Origin: Guyanagaster necrorhizus | Taxonomy: Eukaryota > Basidiomycota > Agaricomycetes > Agaricales > Physalacriaceae | Assembly: GCF_019112545.1 (NCBI RefSeq) | Contig: NW_025064890.1 | Coordinates: 647,818-711,817, forward strand | Direction: 5' to 3' | DNA: 64,000 nucleotides | Part shown: positions 9,068 through 22,444 of the stretch, piece after piece | Position numbering within the stretch: position 1 is the stretch's first letter | How the letters are laid out: every line of letters begins with the position of its first letter | Made by a program: the position numbers and the translations under genes | The notes under the pieces: model-generated | What the model was told of the DNA's origin: nothing | What the model saw: the letters and a program-made list of their open reading frames with translations, nothing else | Databases searched by the model: none

Positions 9068-12000
9068 ATGTCCGAAGGAATTCAGATTACGATTCCAGGT
9101 GCGTTTGCTTGATCGTTACTCTGTTGGTTCTTTCCAGGAATTCTCGATAGACTTTGAGGATGACGACTACAACTCCTCTACAATTCCGTTCGGTCGGTCT
9201 GCTGGGAACCAATTTGGATTTGGAGGAGGATTTGGGGCGAGCACGAATGGTTCTGGCCAGGATTCACCTACGCTAATGACACCAACCGTGGACAACAGAA
9301 GCTACTTCAATGCCCATGCTAGAGGGGACTCTGTTACGTCTGTTGACTCCACGAATTCTGCTACTGCACGGTATCCCAACAGGTCCCAGACCTCATTTGT
9401 TCATTCGTCACATTCTTCCATTGCGGCTTCCAGCTCATCTAGTTTTCCTAAAAAGTCTTCCTTTGCTTCCTTGAGGAATGCTTTCAAGAGCGGTAAGAAC
9501 ACGGAGCTACCCCCCGTACCGTCTCTTGACTATCAGTCTAATTCTGTGTTGAAGAATGCTTTCAACCGCTCCGCCTCCTCCCTGAACAATGTTTCGCCGA
9601 TGCCAACTTCTGCAAAGGGTCTACCACCAGCTATGAGCCCCCAGTTTGGTAGACCAGCTACCCCCGCTTCTTCCGAACCCAGATACATGCGCGGATTACC
9701 TTCTGCTAGGTCCAAAAGCCATTCCTATGCCAAGTCGTATCACTCTCAGTCCGGTTCCATATTCCATATATCTGATACTGGCAGCGATGGACATGGGCAG
9801 TTTTCATCCTCTCCTCCACCCGTGCCGCGATTTCCAAATGGTATGGTTCGCTCAGAGACGCCAGATTTTGAAGAAGACAAGGTTGTCATGGATCCTAAAA
9901 CGCCTTCTGATTTTGCACTACATGCAGTCTTCATCCGGTTTGCTAGTCTGGCTGAAGGGAAAATTGATACGTTTCTACGCCAGATCTTGGTGCGTCATGA
10001 TTACCTTGTAGTGTTTTTTGTTACTGAGTCAATCGTAGGAACGAGAACCTTTGCTGACCCATTTCATGGGACCTGGTGTTGATTCGGTATTCGATGGAAT
10101 TCTAAATTCCTTGGGCAAGATTGCACAGAAGCATGCCAAACCTGTCGTAGACTCCGTCATGCGATGGCGAAAAAGTCAAGTGGAAAACGTGGGATCGGAC
10201 ATCATCAGGTTTCACATGGCGCAGTCTCCTCCAGGCGCTGTGCGCACTGTGCGCACAACGGACGTTCCTGCGCTCCTCAATGAGCGCAAGTCACTCGCAG
10301 CGATTTATATCATGTGCCGCGCTCTAGTCGCAGTGTTACAGTCATTACCAAAAGATGGGCTAGGAGAGGCTCTGGGCTATAGTCTGGAGAAGACCACTTT
10401 CGAACAGTTCAAGAAGCCAGACCTCAAACTTCTCTTGCAGTCTGCGAATCATCGTACTAATGCGGAATTATATGCGACTATGCTGGGATATTTGGCCAAT
10501 GTCAGGTAAACAGTTGGTTATATTCGAGTTATGCTCAAAAACCGACCCCCTCTTCACGAAAAGGTTCGTGAGCATTACGGATCGGTTCCTTTCAGAACTT
10601 GGGCCGGTTGCTCAGGGTCAAATTACCAAAGATGACATGAAATTTGAGAATCTCGTTAGAGGTATCAAACACGTGCAATTGAAGGTAGATCTTTTTATTC
10701 TTCTCAAAAGGTTAGAGCTTCATAGAAATCCTCTAGGTCTGGCCTCCAGAGGCTTTTGAGGAAGGTGCCGAGTTTTTAGAGTCCTTCGCAAAGTCGTTTA
10801 CCCACGCCCACGGTTTCAAATTAAAATCTGCCTTTGCTGAGACCCTGGTACAAATCTTGCATCCAATAGGAAAGGTGCGGCTAACTACAACTGAGCCAGA
10901 ATTCGATCTCAAAATGTAATTGTAGACCGCTCAGGCCGAAACTAACAATCCCGTGTGGGCCAAGGCGATCGAGATTATCTATCCAAAAGCAAGAGAGATG
11001 ATGTCAAAACCGCGGTATTGGAACGTGGCGTTTCCCCTGGTTATCACCAGTTTATGTGTTGCTCCAGAGAACTACTTCCGGAAGCATTGGGTGTCGTGCT
11101 TTGAATCAAGCTTATCCAAGCTCAAGGTACATGGTGAATTTCTTTCTATCTATCGTACACCTTCTAATTACCCTTGCAGGAGAAGTCTCTTAGAGTCCCA
11201 GTCATGAATGGTGTCATCCGCTTGATGTGGACGTACCTCTATCGATGCCAAGAATCTGCCTCGACGACTACCTCAAAGTTGGACCATTTGCTGAAGCACT
11301 TTTTCCCGCCTAATCGGCTTACCATTTTTCCTTCTCAGGATGACATGGACCCACTGATATACATCACCCACTTCGTCCTGTCGCGACATTTCGATTACGG
11401 GAGAGATCTCTGCTTTGACCTTCTCCAGGAATCTGCCATCTGTGCCGCTAATCTTTCCGGGGGGAATGTTGCAAATGTCATAGCCTTCGAACGAATGTCC
11501 GTTGCTATTCAGGCGATCTTGTTGTCCTTCAGGCTGGTCGAAAACGAAGCTTCTGCTCCCTCCTGGCCATCCAGCAGTGACTTCTTCTCCCCGGTCTCCG
11601 CCGAAGATTATGATTCATCATCTGAATGGCTTCCTTCCTCTGTTTTGTCCAGACCGTCGCTGCAAGACGTGTTTGATCGCCTCGGTTCGATCCTTGTCAT
11701 TGTAGCGAAGTTCTGCTCTAATGCAGTTGGATCATTTTCCGTTCTCGATGATCAGTGGGTGTACACAGTGAATGCGTCGTACGAGGAACCTCACAACCTT
11801 GTTGTGAAGCGCCATCCGGAAGGTGTCCGTATTGCCTATCCCAACCACCTTCAGCCCCAGATCAGCACCTTGGCTGCGTGTTTTCAAACGTGGCCACGAT
11901 TCCGACATTCTTCGATCTCTATCCCTGACGCGGTTGACATGCTCTTGCGCGGTGTCGTTCACATCGAGCCTATTTTGACTGAAATTGCGAGTGAAGCCGT

Positions 12001-15000
12001 GCGACGCTTCATGGCAGATCCTGTCCAAGCTCTCGTAGTTCTTGCAAGATACAACACGTTTCTTTTCAACCCTCCTCGCTCATTGCAAGATGGTATTGGG
12101 AATAAATTGCTGGTCGAGTCAGTTCAGCTGCTTTTTCTGTGGGAGGAAGTTGTTGAGAAATGGATTATCGATCTTATGCAATCGCCACGGGAGTCCTACG
12201 TCAAGGAAGAGAAAGCTATTTGGGCAAGGTGTCACGAACTCGAGGCGGGCGTTATGTTCTTATTGACGCATGAGGCCGTCGGTATCCACGATACTGGTGC
12301 GAAGATCGCACGGCTTTTGTCCCAGCTATCCGAAAAGCTGTGGCCTGAATCGTCAAACCATCCTGACGGTTTGATGTATTACATATCGTTGCTTTGTAAA
12401 AGCACGGACAACTCATATTTCACCGGCTACGACGAATTCCTTGACGAGGTTGACATTGATCGTCTACGGCAATGGGGGGAATCCAAGAGAACTGATAAGC
12501 TCTTGAGGGTGGCCGAAGGCAAGGCCGACAAAGACCGAAAGCTGTGGCGATTCATATACTCGACGTTCATGCACACCTGCGCCGATAACGCAGGACCAAC
12601 TCTTGCGACGTTCCGGGACACCGTTGTATTTGCCGCTTCCCGATATCATTCCACCGTGTCACATCTAGCTGGGCTGACGGGGATAAACACGCGGGTTTCG
12701 CCTGGTCAGTCTAGGCCACCGGATGGCTTTCGCAAAGTCAAGGACAACAAAGCTGTCATTGACCAATGGTATCTCTGGGTCAAGATTCTTAGCTCGACAG
12801 CCACACTTTCCGAATCGTCCCGGCCAGCTCTTACACAGCTAGGTCGAGAGCACTCCCGAGCGCCGTCAGATGTTAGCTTTGAGCGCGAGCGTCTGACGAC
12901 GACAAGGGGTTTATTTCGGTATCTGACACCGTTTTTAGACTCGGAGTATATCGCATTCCGTGATGCAGCCGTTCTTTGCATTAGTTCTTTCCCATCCAGC
13001 GCTTATTCTCAGCTTCTGGACGATTTGAGTCCTCTCGTAGGACGTCAAGTGTATGATGACCCTCGAGGCAAGGCAGGCATAGCAGTAGCGGTGGAACAGA
13101 ACATGGGCATTCTCGCTGCGCGCTCCCCTAATGATACCAAGATGGGAGTTGTTTTTGGTGACAGAAGTCGTCGCCAGGAACGCCTGCATGCAGCTGTTGC
13201 TAGAATTTATTATCTGACTGCCCATTATCTGCCACAACAGCGGTCGACGGGAAGACAGGCCGCGCTAGCGAATGTGCTCAAATTTGTTCGTAACACTCAG
13301 TCTTTCCTGAGCACCCCAGAAAATCGAGACAGCCACAGTTTCCATCGACTACGTACTTATTTCTGCGGTATCGTCGAGAAGCTTTTTGATGGCCTTTCGA
13401 CGCTGGAAGGCTCCGATAGGTTCATTCCAAGGAACACTCATCTTGCCCTATATAGGATGTGTGAGGAATGGTGTACCCTTGGCCCTCAACCTGAAGCAGT
13501 GAAGCAGCGCTTGGTCTCTATGCAAAGGGCTGCGGCGTTGGACTCTCAATCTGAGTGCGGCAGTACGATCGAGTCGTTTAAGAAGGAGTCGGAGCTCTTA
13601 TCTTATGCAGCCGTCGGCGCATTAGCTTCGTTATGTGTATGTCTTGTCATCTCTTTTGATATGTGGTGCTGAATTTCTGTCTTAGCCTAAGGCTTTCTCT
13701 CCGCCTGGTGTTTCGTCTGGGTCACCGCTGGAGCGTTCATCATCGGAGAATCTCAAGCCTCTGACCGCAACTGCTGTCCTCGATCGGCTGAGCTCTATTC
13801 TTGCATCGGATCACATCCCATCGCAAGATCGCGGAAAGTGAGTTCTATCTGACAATAAGGAACTGCACTCTTAATGAAATCACTTCTAGGCGAGCATTGA
13901 AAGCGCTGCTTCTTGCAAACCCTAAAGAGTCCGCTCTGCTTGCTGAGTCAGTGAGACGAGCTCTGATTGGCACCGATGATAGCGAAACATGCAGTAGCCG
14001 CTTCTTCGAGGTCGTCGTGGACTTGATACATGATACGGATGCCCATGGCTTTACCTTTTCCCAGGTCGTGTGTCTAGGCCTGTCGAACCTCTGCCATCAG
14101 CGTATCGAGTTACGTCGACAAGCTTTCAGTATGCTCGAAGCAATTCATCGTCAAACATCTGACCTGCTCAGCATGTCACAATTGGAGGCAACGGTTGAAA
14201 GCTCGGCATCTGCCATGTACACTCACGCGCACGCTTTGGTATCAGAATTTCTAGCTGGAGCGCACCCCGAAGAGGCATTAAACATACTTTCGGAACTGGG
14301 AGCGTGGCTACCAAGTATGCCAGAGTCATCATCCACCATCATTCTCCTCCTCCTCCAAAGTCTGGAATTCTGGATTTCCAATATTCCTCTCATGACGGAT
14401 GACAAAATTGGCTTACGCGAACATGGCCATTCAGCGCTCTACCATTTACTTTGCTTGACCTTACGATATGCAAATTCGCACACAGAGCAAATCATGGCTC
14501 TCTGGTCGAAGTTGGTAGAACATCCCCATGAAGCAAACGGCCATGCCACTGTTCGGTTTCTTGTGGAGCAGTCGCACAAAGTTGGAAGTATCGTCTTCGT
14601 CAGTTGCGCAGCAAACATTGTCGCGTGCATCTGCCAGACAGCCATCGGGAGGGCTATCTATGAAGATTTGTGTACGGTAATTGAACCGGTGCGGGTCATA
14701 CCCACGATAGATCACAAATTAGCCTTTCCTACCGCCGATGACATGGAACTGTGGTCAGATCTGGATGCGTTGTTTGCAGATAAGCAACCGCGGCTGTCTT
14801 TGGGCGGTGCCCAGTTCGCGTGGCTTTTCCTTGCTGATGTCGCCCCGCAGCGGTGTTGGGAGCTTAGGGATCAGTTACCTGTCCTCCTCCATTCCATTTT
14901 GATCCACATTGACCATCGTACTCCCTTTGTGCGGCACAGAGCGCAGTATATGTTGTTCCAGATCCTGCGGTCATGGGCTCCCGGTTACGACGAGCTTCAG

Positions 15001-16749
15001 GATCGTTCCTTGCATGGGAATCGCGCCGCTATCAAAAAAGCCATCAGGAACATGGAGTTGGAGGCACCAACGAGATACTGGAGAGAGGAAGAGACGAGCC
15101 AAGAATGTGAACCCAAGATGAAGTGGTTATGTGACCGAGTCCTGGACGTTTTACAGCCTCTTTGTCCCGACATTAGAGAAACTTGGGGTACACTGGCTCT
15201 GGATTGGAGTACTCAATGTGCTTTTCGCCATTTCGCATTCCGATCCTTGCAGACCTTCAGAGCACTCATGCCACGCACCTCCATAGGAGACCTCGCCAAT
15301 CTTCTGGGCCGGCTTTCTATGACCATAGCATCTCCTGACGATGGCATGCGATCATTCGCGTCAGAGATACTTCTCACATTCAATGCGCTTGCCGCTCACG
15401 AGAATTTCAACGTATCGTTGTTCCCGCAAATGTTCTGGTGTGCATGCGCTGCTCTCTCTACGACTCTTGAGAAAGAGTTTTCCAACGCTCTTTCCTTTGT
15501 TAGCACTCTCTTGAGCAGGGTCAATCTTGATGACCCAACCACATTGGAACTCTTCCTCAATCACCGACCGAAAGATTGGATTGGATCATCCGGTCTACAA
15601 CCTGTATTGCTTGCTGGCTTACGTTCGTCGGCGACCAGTACGAAGACCGTGAAAATCCTCCAGACCATGGCCATGTTCAAAGACAGTACTCTAATTGATC
15701 CTACAGAGGGGCGTGTCCGTGATTTGTACACAGTTTCATTGCCCTGGTTTCTTCATGCCATGAGTTCTGATAAGGGCGTAATTGACGAGGATTTATCGCG
15801 CTTTGCCGAGAACATTGGAGAATTGGCGAAACAAGAGGGTCGACAAAGCATTGGAAAGATTATGTCGTCTTTTGCGAAAGGTCATTTCAGAACACGAGAT
15901 GACTTTCTACGTCAATCGGTGTCTAGCTTGCGAGAGCACTACGGGGCTACTTACTGGACACAGATAGTGACCCTGCTTTTAGGATTGGTGTTGAATCAGG
16001 AACGATGGTTGCGTATTCATGCAATGCAAATCGTGAAAGTACTTTTTCAGCAAACCCGGAGTCCCGTTGAACGTCTCGGATCAGAGATGCTTATGCCCTT
16101 GCTGCGACTGTTGGAGACCGATCTCGCGCCACAAGCACTCGATGTCCTGGAGGAGCCTATGACTATGTCTGGAGGTCTGGCCGCAAAGCATGTATTGAGG
16201 ATGAGCATGCATGCTCATAATCTTATGAAGGAGGACCAATCAGCAGCGATTGTTTTCGGAGTTCCGGAAGACTCCGGATGGTGTGTAGCCCAAGCTGACA
16301 CCGTGCGTGAAACTTGTCGTGCCAATATGATGGGCGTTTTCGATACATGTTCAATGCCCTCACGACCATCTCGTATCGACTTCCAGCCAGAGGAGGTAGA
16401 AGGTCTCGTCACACGCAAACCTACGGAGGAAGATCTAGGCGGCCTTGTACAGAATCTGCACGATCTCACGACGTTCTTCCAAGACGAATCCTCACGCCCA
16501 ACTCCCATGTCGGTACCCAATCGCAGATTAGAAGCCCGTGTGGCTGCTATTCTCGCAAAGTCAACCGCTCCCGAAGCAATTTCTGATGTACCTCCAACTC
16601 CTTTTGTTGATGTCTTCCGAGTCAGCGCAGTGGAAGGCTCAGATGACGGATCAGATGAGTTTTCTGACAGTGACGATGAAGCGGATGCTTTTATTTTCGA
16701 TTCACCTAGTGTTTACCATAGCGTTCCAAATGGCTCTCGATATCATTAG
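9068..16749 (+). CDS. TAO3: Furry/Tao3/Mor2-type cell morphogenesis protein (PAG1)
   Basis: A very large HEAT/Armadillo-type scaffold, roughly 2,400 residues, that acts with NDR/Orb6-Cbk1 kinases in polarised growth. The N-terminal 300 residues are low-complexity Ser/Pro/Gly-rich. The conserved Furry N-terminal domain then starts at PKTPSDFALHAVFIRFASL (about 9898). Later landmarks are THFMGPGVDSVFDGIL, NERKSLAAIYIMCRALV, FPLVITSLCVAPENYF, VPVMNGVIRLMWTYLYRC and a long helical-repeat body in two giant exons (11178-13639 and 13891-16749). The C-terminus is acidic (SDDGSDEFSDSDDEADAF). Nine or so introns interrupt the first third and one pair lies at 13640-13890. The start MSEGIQITIP is typical of fungal orthologues, but exon 1 and exon 2 do not join in phase with canonical GT-AG borders (see findings). 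It ends 154 bp from the convergent MLH1 stop. Confidence 0.9.
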
Positions 16750-16903
16750 TAGCATCATTTCACTGTATATTGCATACCTTTCTTACTTCACGCACATAGC
16801 ATGTATTACAGGACATTACTGGCATTATTACATTACGCACTTTGGTTGGTTATTGACAATAATAGAATGTACTTTGTATTTTGCGTATAAAATATAGAAC
16901 TAT

Positions 16904-19696
16904 CTAACAACGCTCAAACACCTTGTAGAGATTAGGCAGATCAGCAATTTGAACCACGTCTCGTTCCAACAAAGATTTTGGGGCGATTAAATAGCGCCTC
17001 ATTGCAGGGAAAAGGATGTGCTGGATCTGCCATCGTTCAGCCTTGTCTTGCGCCTCTTGCTCGTCCGTTTTTGTCGCGGCTGGGTCAAAGCATGGCGCTG
17101 GTCCAGGAACATAGAAATACGCTAATTCACGAAGGAAAGACTCGAAGCATTCCTTCTCGGCTGTCCAGTTCACCTATAAAATTTAGAAATTAATGTTAAT
17201 CAAACCCCTGAAGGGGGTGCATACCTGCGGACCAAGGCGCATGAGAAAGTAGGGGACTTTGTCCAGATTGGGCGTGTAATCTCGAAGCAAAAGGGGCAGA
17301 CTCTCAACCAAGCCGTCGGGTGATATATCAAGGGAAAAATACTCCGCTAACATATCTCGCCGTGTCACGAGAATATCGACTATCCGCTACGTTTGAGGGT
17401 TCAGTCAGCAATCATATCATATTTAAAAGTGATATACTGACATCAACAATCTGAGTTTTCGTCAATTTCGAATCCTCCGTTGTATCTTCTGCGTCTACGG
17501 CAATCTGTACCAGCTTTCGAAGAGGCGGCGGCGGTTCCAGCTTTAATTTAGCCATATCGCCGAATTGACGGAGCGCCAGCTGGAAAAATAGTTCTTCCCT
17601 GGAATCCCTACGATGAATATGAGAAGTAAATGAATGCATGAGTCACATACGCAAGAGCCGCATGGTTAACAAGATATAATTTAGTCGAGTGCTGGACTAG
17701 AGAAAGGCACCGGTTAAGATCGACAATACCAACAAATATGTGTTTCTCAAGAATTTCAGTGAGAACTTGGTCCAAGATCAGAAACTCTGCAAGCCAAGAT
17801 AAGAAGACACGAACGTCGGTGTTTCCCTTTGCCCACACTATGTCTTAGATTCTGAACAGAAGTCAGAATACATTCCGATTCTTTAATCCCCCGCGTCTTT
17901 GTCATTCCCGGTGACAACACATTTTCAGCAGTACCAGAAGGGCCCTCTATTTGGCCGGGATTTATGATTGGGAACATTGAATCCAGAGTTCGATCCTGTA
18001 GGGACGTGCGAACTTTACTGTGAGAGTATGTCTTTTTCCGAGATTCTGCCTCTGATATAATTGTCAAATAATATGAACGATAAGAAGTACTTCTTACGAG
18101 TTGATGATAGTGCATTCTCCTCCGCTTCTTCAGTCTCTGGGTCAACTTCGCGTTCCTTTCCTTTGCCATTCTTAGAAATGACCTGATTATGGCTGTCCGA
18201 TACTCCGCCGGTAAGCAGGGTTTGATATTCAAATACTCGTGAATGATTCTTCGCGGTAAGTGTTTGCAACAATGCATCGCAAATGCGTTCGACAATAGCT
18301 TCCTCATTCAGGAAATACACCTCTTTTTTTGTGGGATGCACGTTAACATCCACTGACCGCGGATCAATGGTTAAACTGGGATATGATAAGACCGGCAAGT
18401 GTAACTACAGAACAACGTACCTTAGATATATGAAAGGGAAAGACCCCTTGGGTAAGATGCCATTGTAAACACCCTCAAGTGCGCGTTTCATCCGAGATGA
18501 TTCCACGAGTCGATCTAAAAAGGACATGAGCGGACCATGCCCACGGTAAAAAGTGTTACGCATACGGTTGATAAAAAGCAAGAACATAATTCTCTTCGCC
18601 TGATAGTTGGCATTTGTGAAGTGTGCTTCGGCAGACCAGGACTCTGAACCACCATCGTCATCGCTGTTTGAGACTTCAGAGTGAAGCAGCTCTTTGGAAA
18701 TGGAGTGGCCATAGAGCATCCGTATGGCTCGAGGCGTTGAAGAAGAAGAGGGAGTTGATAAGTCCGGCGCGGCGGAGCCTGCCTATCTCGACACCGTCAG
18801 CGCACAAAGAACGATCGCTTGATGTGGTAATGATACCTTCTTGCAAACGAACGAAACGTTGGGGTTGTGAATAGCATACTTGGTTAACACGTCAAGGATC
18901 CGAGAATACTCCTCCGACGCACTTCGAAGGGCAGATAACCGAGTGGGCATATTGTAGAAGAGATCCTCTATCTAAAGACAGAGTTAGTTCAATCTGGAGA
19001 AGTAAGAAGTGCCTACGGTGATAGTGGTCCCATCATTTCCAGCACAAGGCTTAGGATCAGAAGTTTGCCCTGGATGCGTCTCTGCGAGTTTTCCGTCAGA
19101 ATAGGAAGCTCTTTTCAGAAAGATTAGCCGTGTCGAGTATCTTGGATTTCGGGATCCTTACTTCCATGCACATGTCTCTGTCTTCGTCTTGGTCACGACG
19201 GTCAAATGAGCAACATGAGAAATGGAAGCGAGGGCTTCTCCCCGGAAGCCATACGTGGAAATCCTGGACAAGTCGGAAAAGGTAGACAGCTTGGACGTCG
19301 TGAACCGCTCCGCCAGAATCGGCAGGTCTGCTCTCTTCGGAAAGTGAGAAACAGGTAATCAGTTCTCCGGATGTAAATCAACGTACACGAATGCCGCACC
19401 CATTGTCTTGGATCTGTAGAAGCTTCATGCCACCGTCTTTCACCGTGACTCGTATTGACGTCGACCCCGCATCGAGACAGTTCTCTACCAGCTCCTTCAG
19501 GGCAGATGCTGGCCTATGAATTACCTGAAGACGATAGTTCAATCATATCGTACGTAGTCCGGCTGAAAAAGCGAACCTCTCCTGCAGCAATTCGATTTAT
19601 CAACGATTCTTGCAGACGTCGAATAGGAAGCGGTCCATCAGGTTCATGAACAGCCTTCTCAAGCATTCTTCCGGTATCGATATTGGGAGTGGCCAT
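16904..19696 (-). CDS. MLH1: DNA mismatch repair protein MLH1
   Basis: MutL-homologue ATPase that partners PMS1 (MutL-alpha) and MLH3 in nuclear mismatch repair and meiotic crossover resolution. The start is [19 protein letters not shown] at 19696. The GHKL ATPase motifs follow in order: [20 protein letters not shown] (catalytic Glu and Mg-binding Asn), [23 protein letters not shown], then [15 protein letters not shown]. The C-terminal dimerisation domain shows [19 protein letters not shown] sequence, [14 protein letters not shown] and [17 protein letters not shown]. The protein ends KVFERC, the invariant MLH1 C-terminus that completes the endonuclease site of its partner. Around nine short introns are needed; no frame break was seen. 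The gene is convergent with the Furry gene. Confidence 0.92.
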
Positions 19697-21119
19697 AGGT
19701 CGTGATGCTAGTGGTGGTGAGTAATATGAAGTTGAATCGTCGTGGGAAGAATGGAGCGAATACGATCACGTGGCTTCCAGCAGCTTTGTATGCAAAACTA
19801 AATTAAGAGAATTACAGAAATCTGATGTAAACAATAATAGTTAGCTGAGAAATAAAATCCTATTCAAAGAGCAGACAGAGAGATCCCAGGACTTGTGCAA
19901 AAACGGCAACTAGTTACACCGGTTTTTCACATCGCTGCTTCATCGTGATGTTTGTCTTGCTGACAGCCTACCATTCCAACGTAATATTATGGAGGTCATG
20001 AGCAGGTGTAAATATAACACAATTCAAACTACTCGGAAGGCATGCCTTCATCCAGGTATTAGGCTCGGTATCAAGTTCAGACTTGATGTATCGAACCATT
20101 TAGTACTGTAGGCCTGAGTCAATCGACCCGGATAAGTGAATGCTGGAATAGGTGGATGGATAAGACGATGGGATAAAATGGACATTAGCGAAATACGACC
20201 GGGTCTCAGGTCTACCGTAGACACTTGCAAGATTCAATCCCTACCTCCTTCAATGGTCAACCGTTGATCTCAAAGTTATTCTGTGACGTCGGTCACTATA
20301 AGTGACAAAGCCTGTCAGCTTCAGCAGGTACCGTTTCATGCACAAGCGATCAGAAACTATTCCAGCGCTGCAGGCGCAACGAGCTGCAGAATGGAATCTC
20401 CCTAGGGAAGAAAAGTATACTTTAGGATCACCATTTCACAAAGAAGATCTCTGCACTGTTATATTAAATTTGTAGAAAATAAGTTATGCCCCAAGGGATG
20501 AAACACAGGATATTTCATAAATCTACAAGGAAATATTTCTCAACTGAATGTTCAAATAATTCATAAAAGCAAATGGCTCGAATCCGAAAGATAGAGCCGT
20601 TAAGATATTGACCATCCAGAATCAAACAATTAACGTTAATAGAATGAACTCTTGGGCTGTCTAAAAAGAAACTCACATTTTCTCCACTGCCCACTGCCTG
20701 CTCCCTGAAGCGAAACAGAGAGAATCTCCTAGAATAAGGCCATCCCTGAACCTGCCCAGTGGTTTCCTTACATCAGGCTAACAGGTGAGTGGATGGTTAG
20801 TATTGATAGTTCCGAGACCAAGACGACAGGACCATCGACAACAGCAGTTAGACTCCGCCACCCCTTCACCACCAAATCGAGCACGGTAGACGATGGTGCA
20901 AATGCTCTATCATCAGGGACTTACTCACATACGGGATCTTGCTGGTGTAACGGCATTCTTCGCGAAACGGAGTCTAGTAGATGTGGACGAAGAGCCAATG
21001 AATCTATGTCAAAAGTTAAGAAGCTTGAACGTTGAACCCGCCTGCTCTCGAAAGGGTGCTCACAGAGAAGAATATGGGCAAACCTGCCGTCAGCCATACA
21101 TTCAACTCAATGACTCGCA
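19697..21119. other. Gene-poor spacer upstream of MLH1
   Basis: About 1.4 kb, AT-rich in 19780-20640, with no convincing ORF on either strand. The proximal part must hold the MLH1 promoter. The distal part (20780-21100) could contain further decayed tyrosinase sequence but nothing alignable by eye. Confidence 0.4.
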
Positions 21120-21490
21120 ACGCTCATATCAGGCGGGGAGCTCTCAGTCGCCCATATCCGGGATGTCCCTTTGTGAAGAATGAAATGAATTTCGAAACGA
21201 AATTGGAAAGCATATGCTACCAGATCATCGCGAAACGACTCGGCGTAACTGAGCAGGCAGCCACACAGGCGTAATTCGGCATCGAAATAGGCCGCCTTCT
21301 CATCGTCGGTCAACGTTGTCCCTATGTATCGATGCGCGTCCAGAAAAGAGCAAAAATGGGCAAGTATCACCCGATACACGTAGCTGAGAGGTGCAGCTAA
21401 ACTGTCTTTGAAACGGAGGCGAAGCCAGCCTCACCAGTGAGCCAAAACGAGTCTACATAATAAAAAATACAAAGGAATAGCTGATTTGTA
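21120..21490 (-). pseudogene. Relic of a secreted tyrosinase gene (5' third only)
   Basis: Minus-strand translations in shifting frames match the start of the intact tyrosinase at 59126. In order: a hydrophobic stretch (about 21480-21440), then SCTSQLRV against NCTSPAIRV (about 21395), then TLTDDEKAAYFDAELRLC against TFTDEEKAAYFDAELCLF (about 21320-21265), then AESFRDDLV against SRYEDLV, then HSSQRDIPDMGD against HSEQSDIYADND (about 21180). Frames change between the blocks and stops intervene. No copper-site remainder, no CuB region and no signal-peptide Met is recoverable. It is a decayed 5' fragment, not an expressed gene. Confidence 0.6.
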
Positions 21491-22444
21491 GTCTGCCATG
21501 ATTGTGTCAGACAGAGAGACACAATACACAGAAGGAGGATAGTGACGACATCAGCTCACTGTCGTACACGACCACTGTATAATTTCACTCACGCCAGTGC
21601 GGTCGTCGGTCCAATGTCCTCGTGCTGATATGTTCTCTTTGAAGTCAAAAGACTTCTACGAAGGTGTTGCCATCAACCGATAATTCGATGAACAGACAAC
21701 ACGTACTGCAAGTTCACAGCAATCGTTTGGCGCCAAGATGTCATCACCTTCAAATATCCTTGAATAAAACGGAAATAAAATTTTGTTACACTCCCTAGGG
21801 TAAAAGTCTACATCCATTGAACGACTTATCTTTTAAGTGGATCGTTGAGTCAGGTTCCGGTGCTTCATTTGCCGATTCCGCCGGCTATTTCGGCACGAAT
21901 GTGCCTCGAGGTATTTTCGCTCAAATTCCTCCTCTCGATCACATGTCATGCGAAATGGCTGTCTCGTAATTTTCTGCCCTTGTCATACTAACGAAAATCC
22001 AGACCATTGTATGCATTCTTTCCCTATCATTTCATCATAGCAATTGAATGAGTCTTGCCGTAAAGATCTTTTAAAAGTACGGCAGATCCGCGGCGCAACC
22101 TATGCGCTGATACTTAACCGTCACCCTACTACTTGCCACTGCTCGTAGCGAGGCAACCATGAGTCCTATGAGCAGTCCCGTACTGTTTTCACAGCTCACG
22201 ATGGTCTTCGTACACCGTTATTTGCTATATCGTGGCGTAATGGCTGGCGTAATGGCTGGTATTGATGTGCCCATCTCCGATGTCAACCTACAGTCTCTGC
22301 GTAATAGTGTTCATGGATCGCTCATGAATCTGATGTTGATGATCCTTTAAAGCCGCAGGGGAATATCACTGGCAGTAAAGGGAGGACAACCCAGTACATC
22401 TCCTGAACTCGCGTTTTCTACATCGATCGTTTTCTCTGTAAAAG
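21491..22444. other. Spacer upstream of the copper radical oxidase
   Basis: No supported gene. A short frame from 22159 includes a perfect 12-bp tandem repeat (GGCGTAATGGCT twice, about 22234-22257). The last 150 bp should contain the promoter of the gene at 22445. Confidence 0.4.

Noticed and set aside
11732..12028. Antisense frames inside the Furry gene (also at 12706-12981 and 16215-16520)
   Set aside because: They are shadows of a long conserved coding region on the plus strand.
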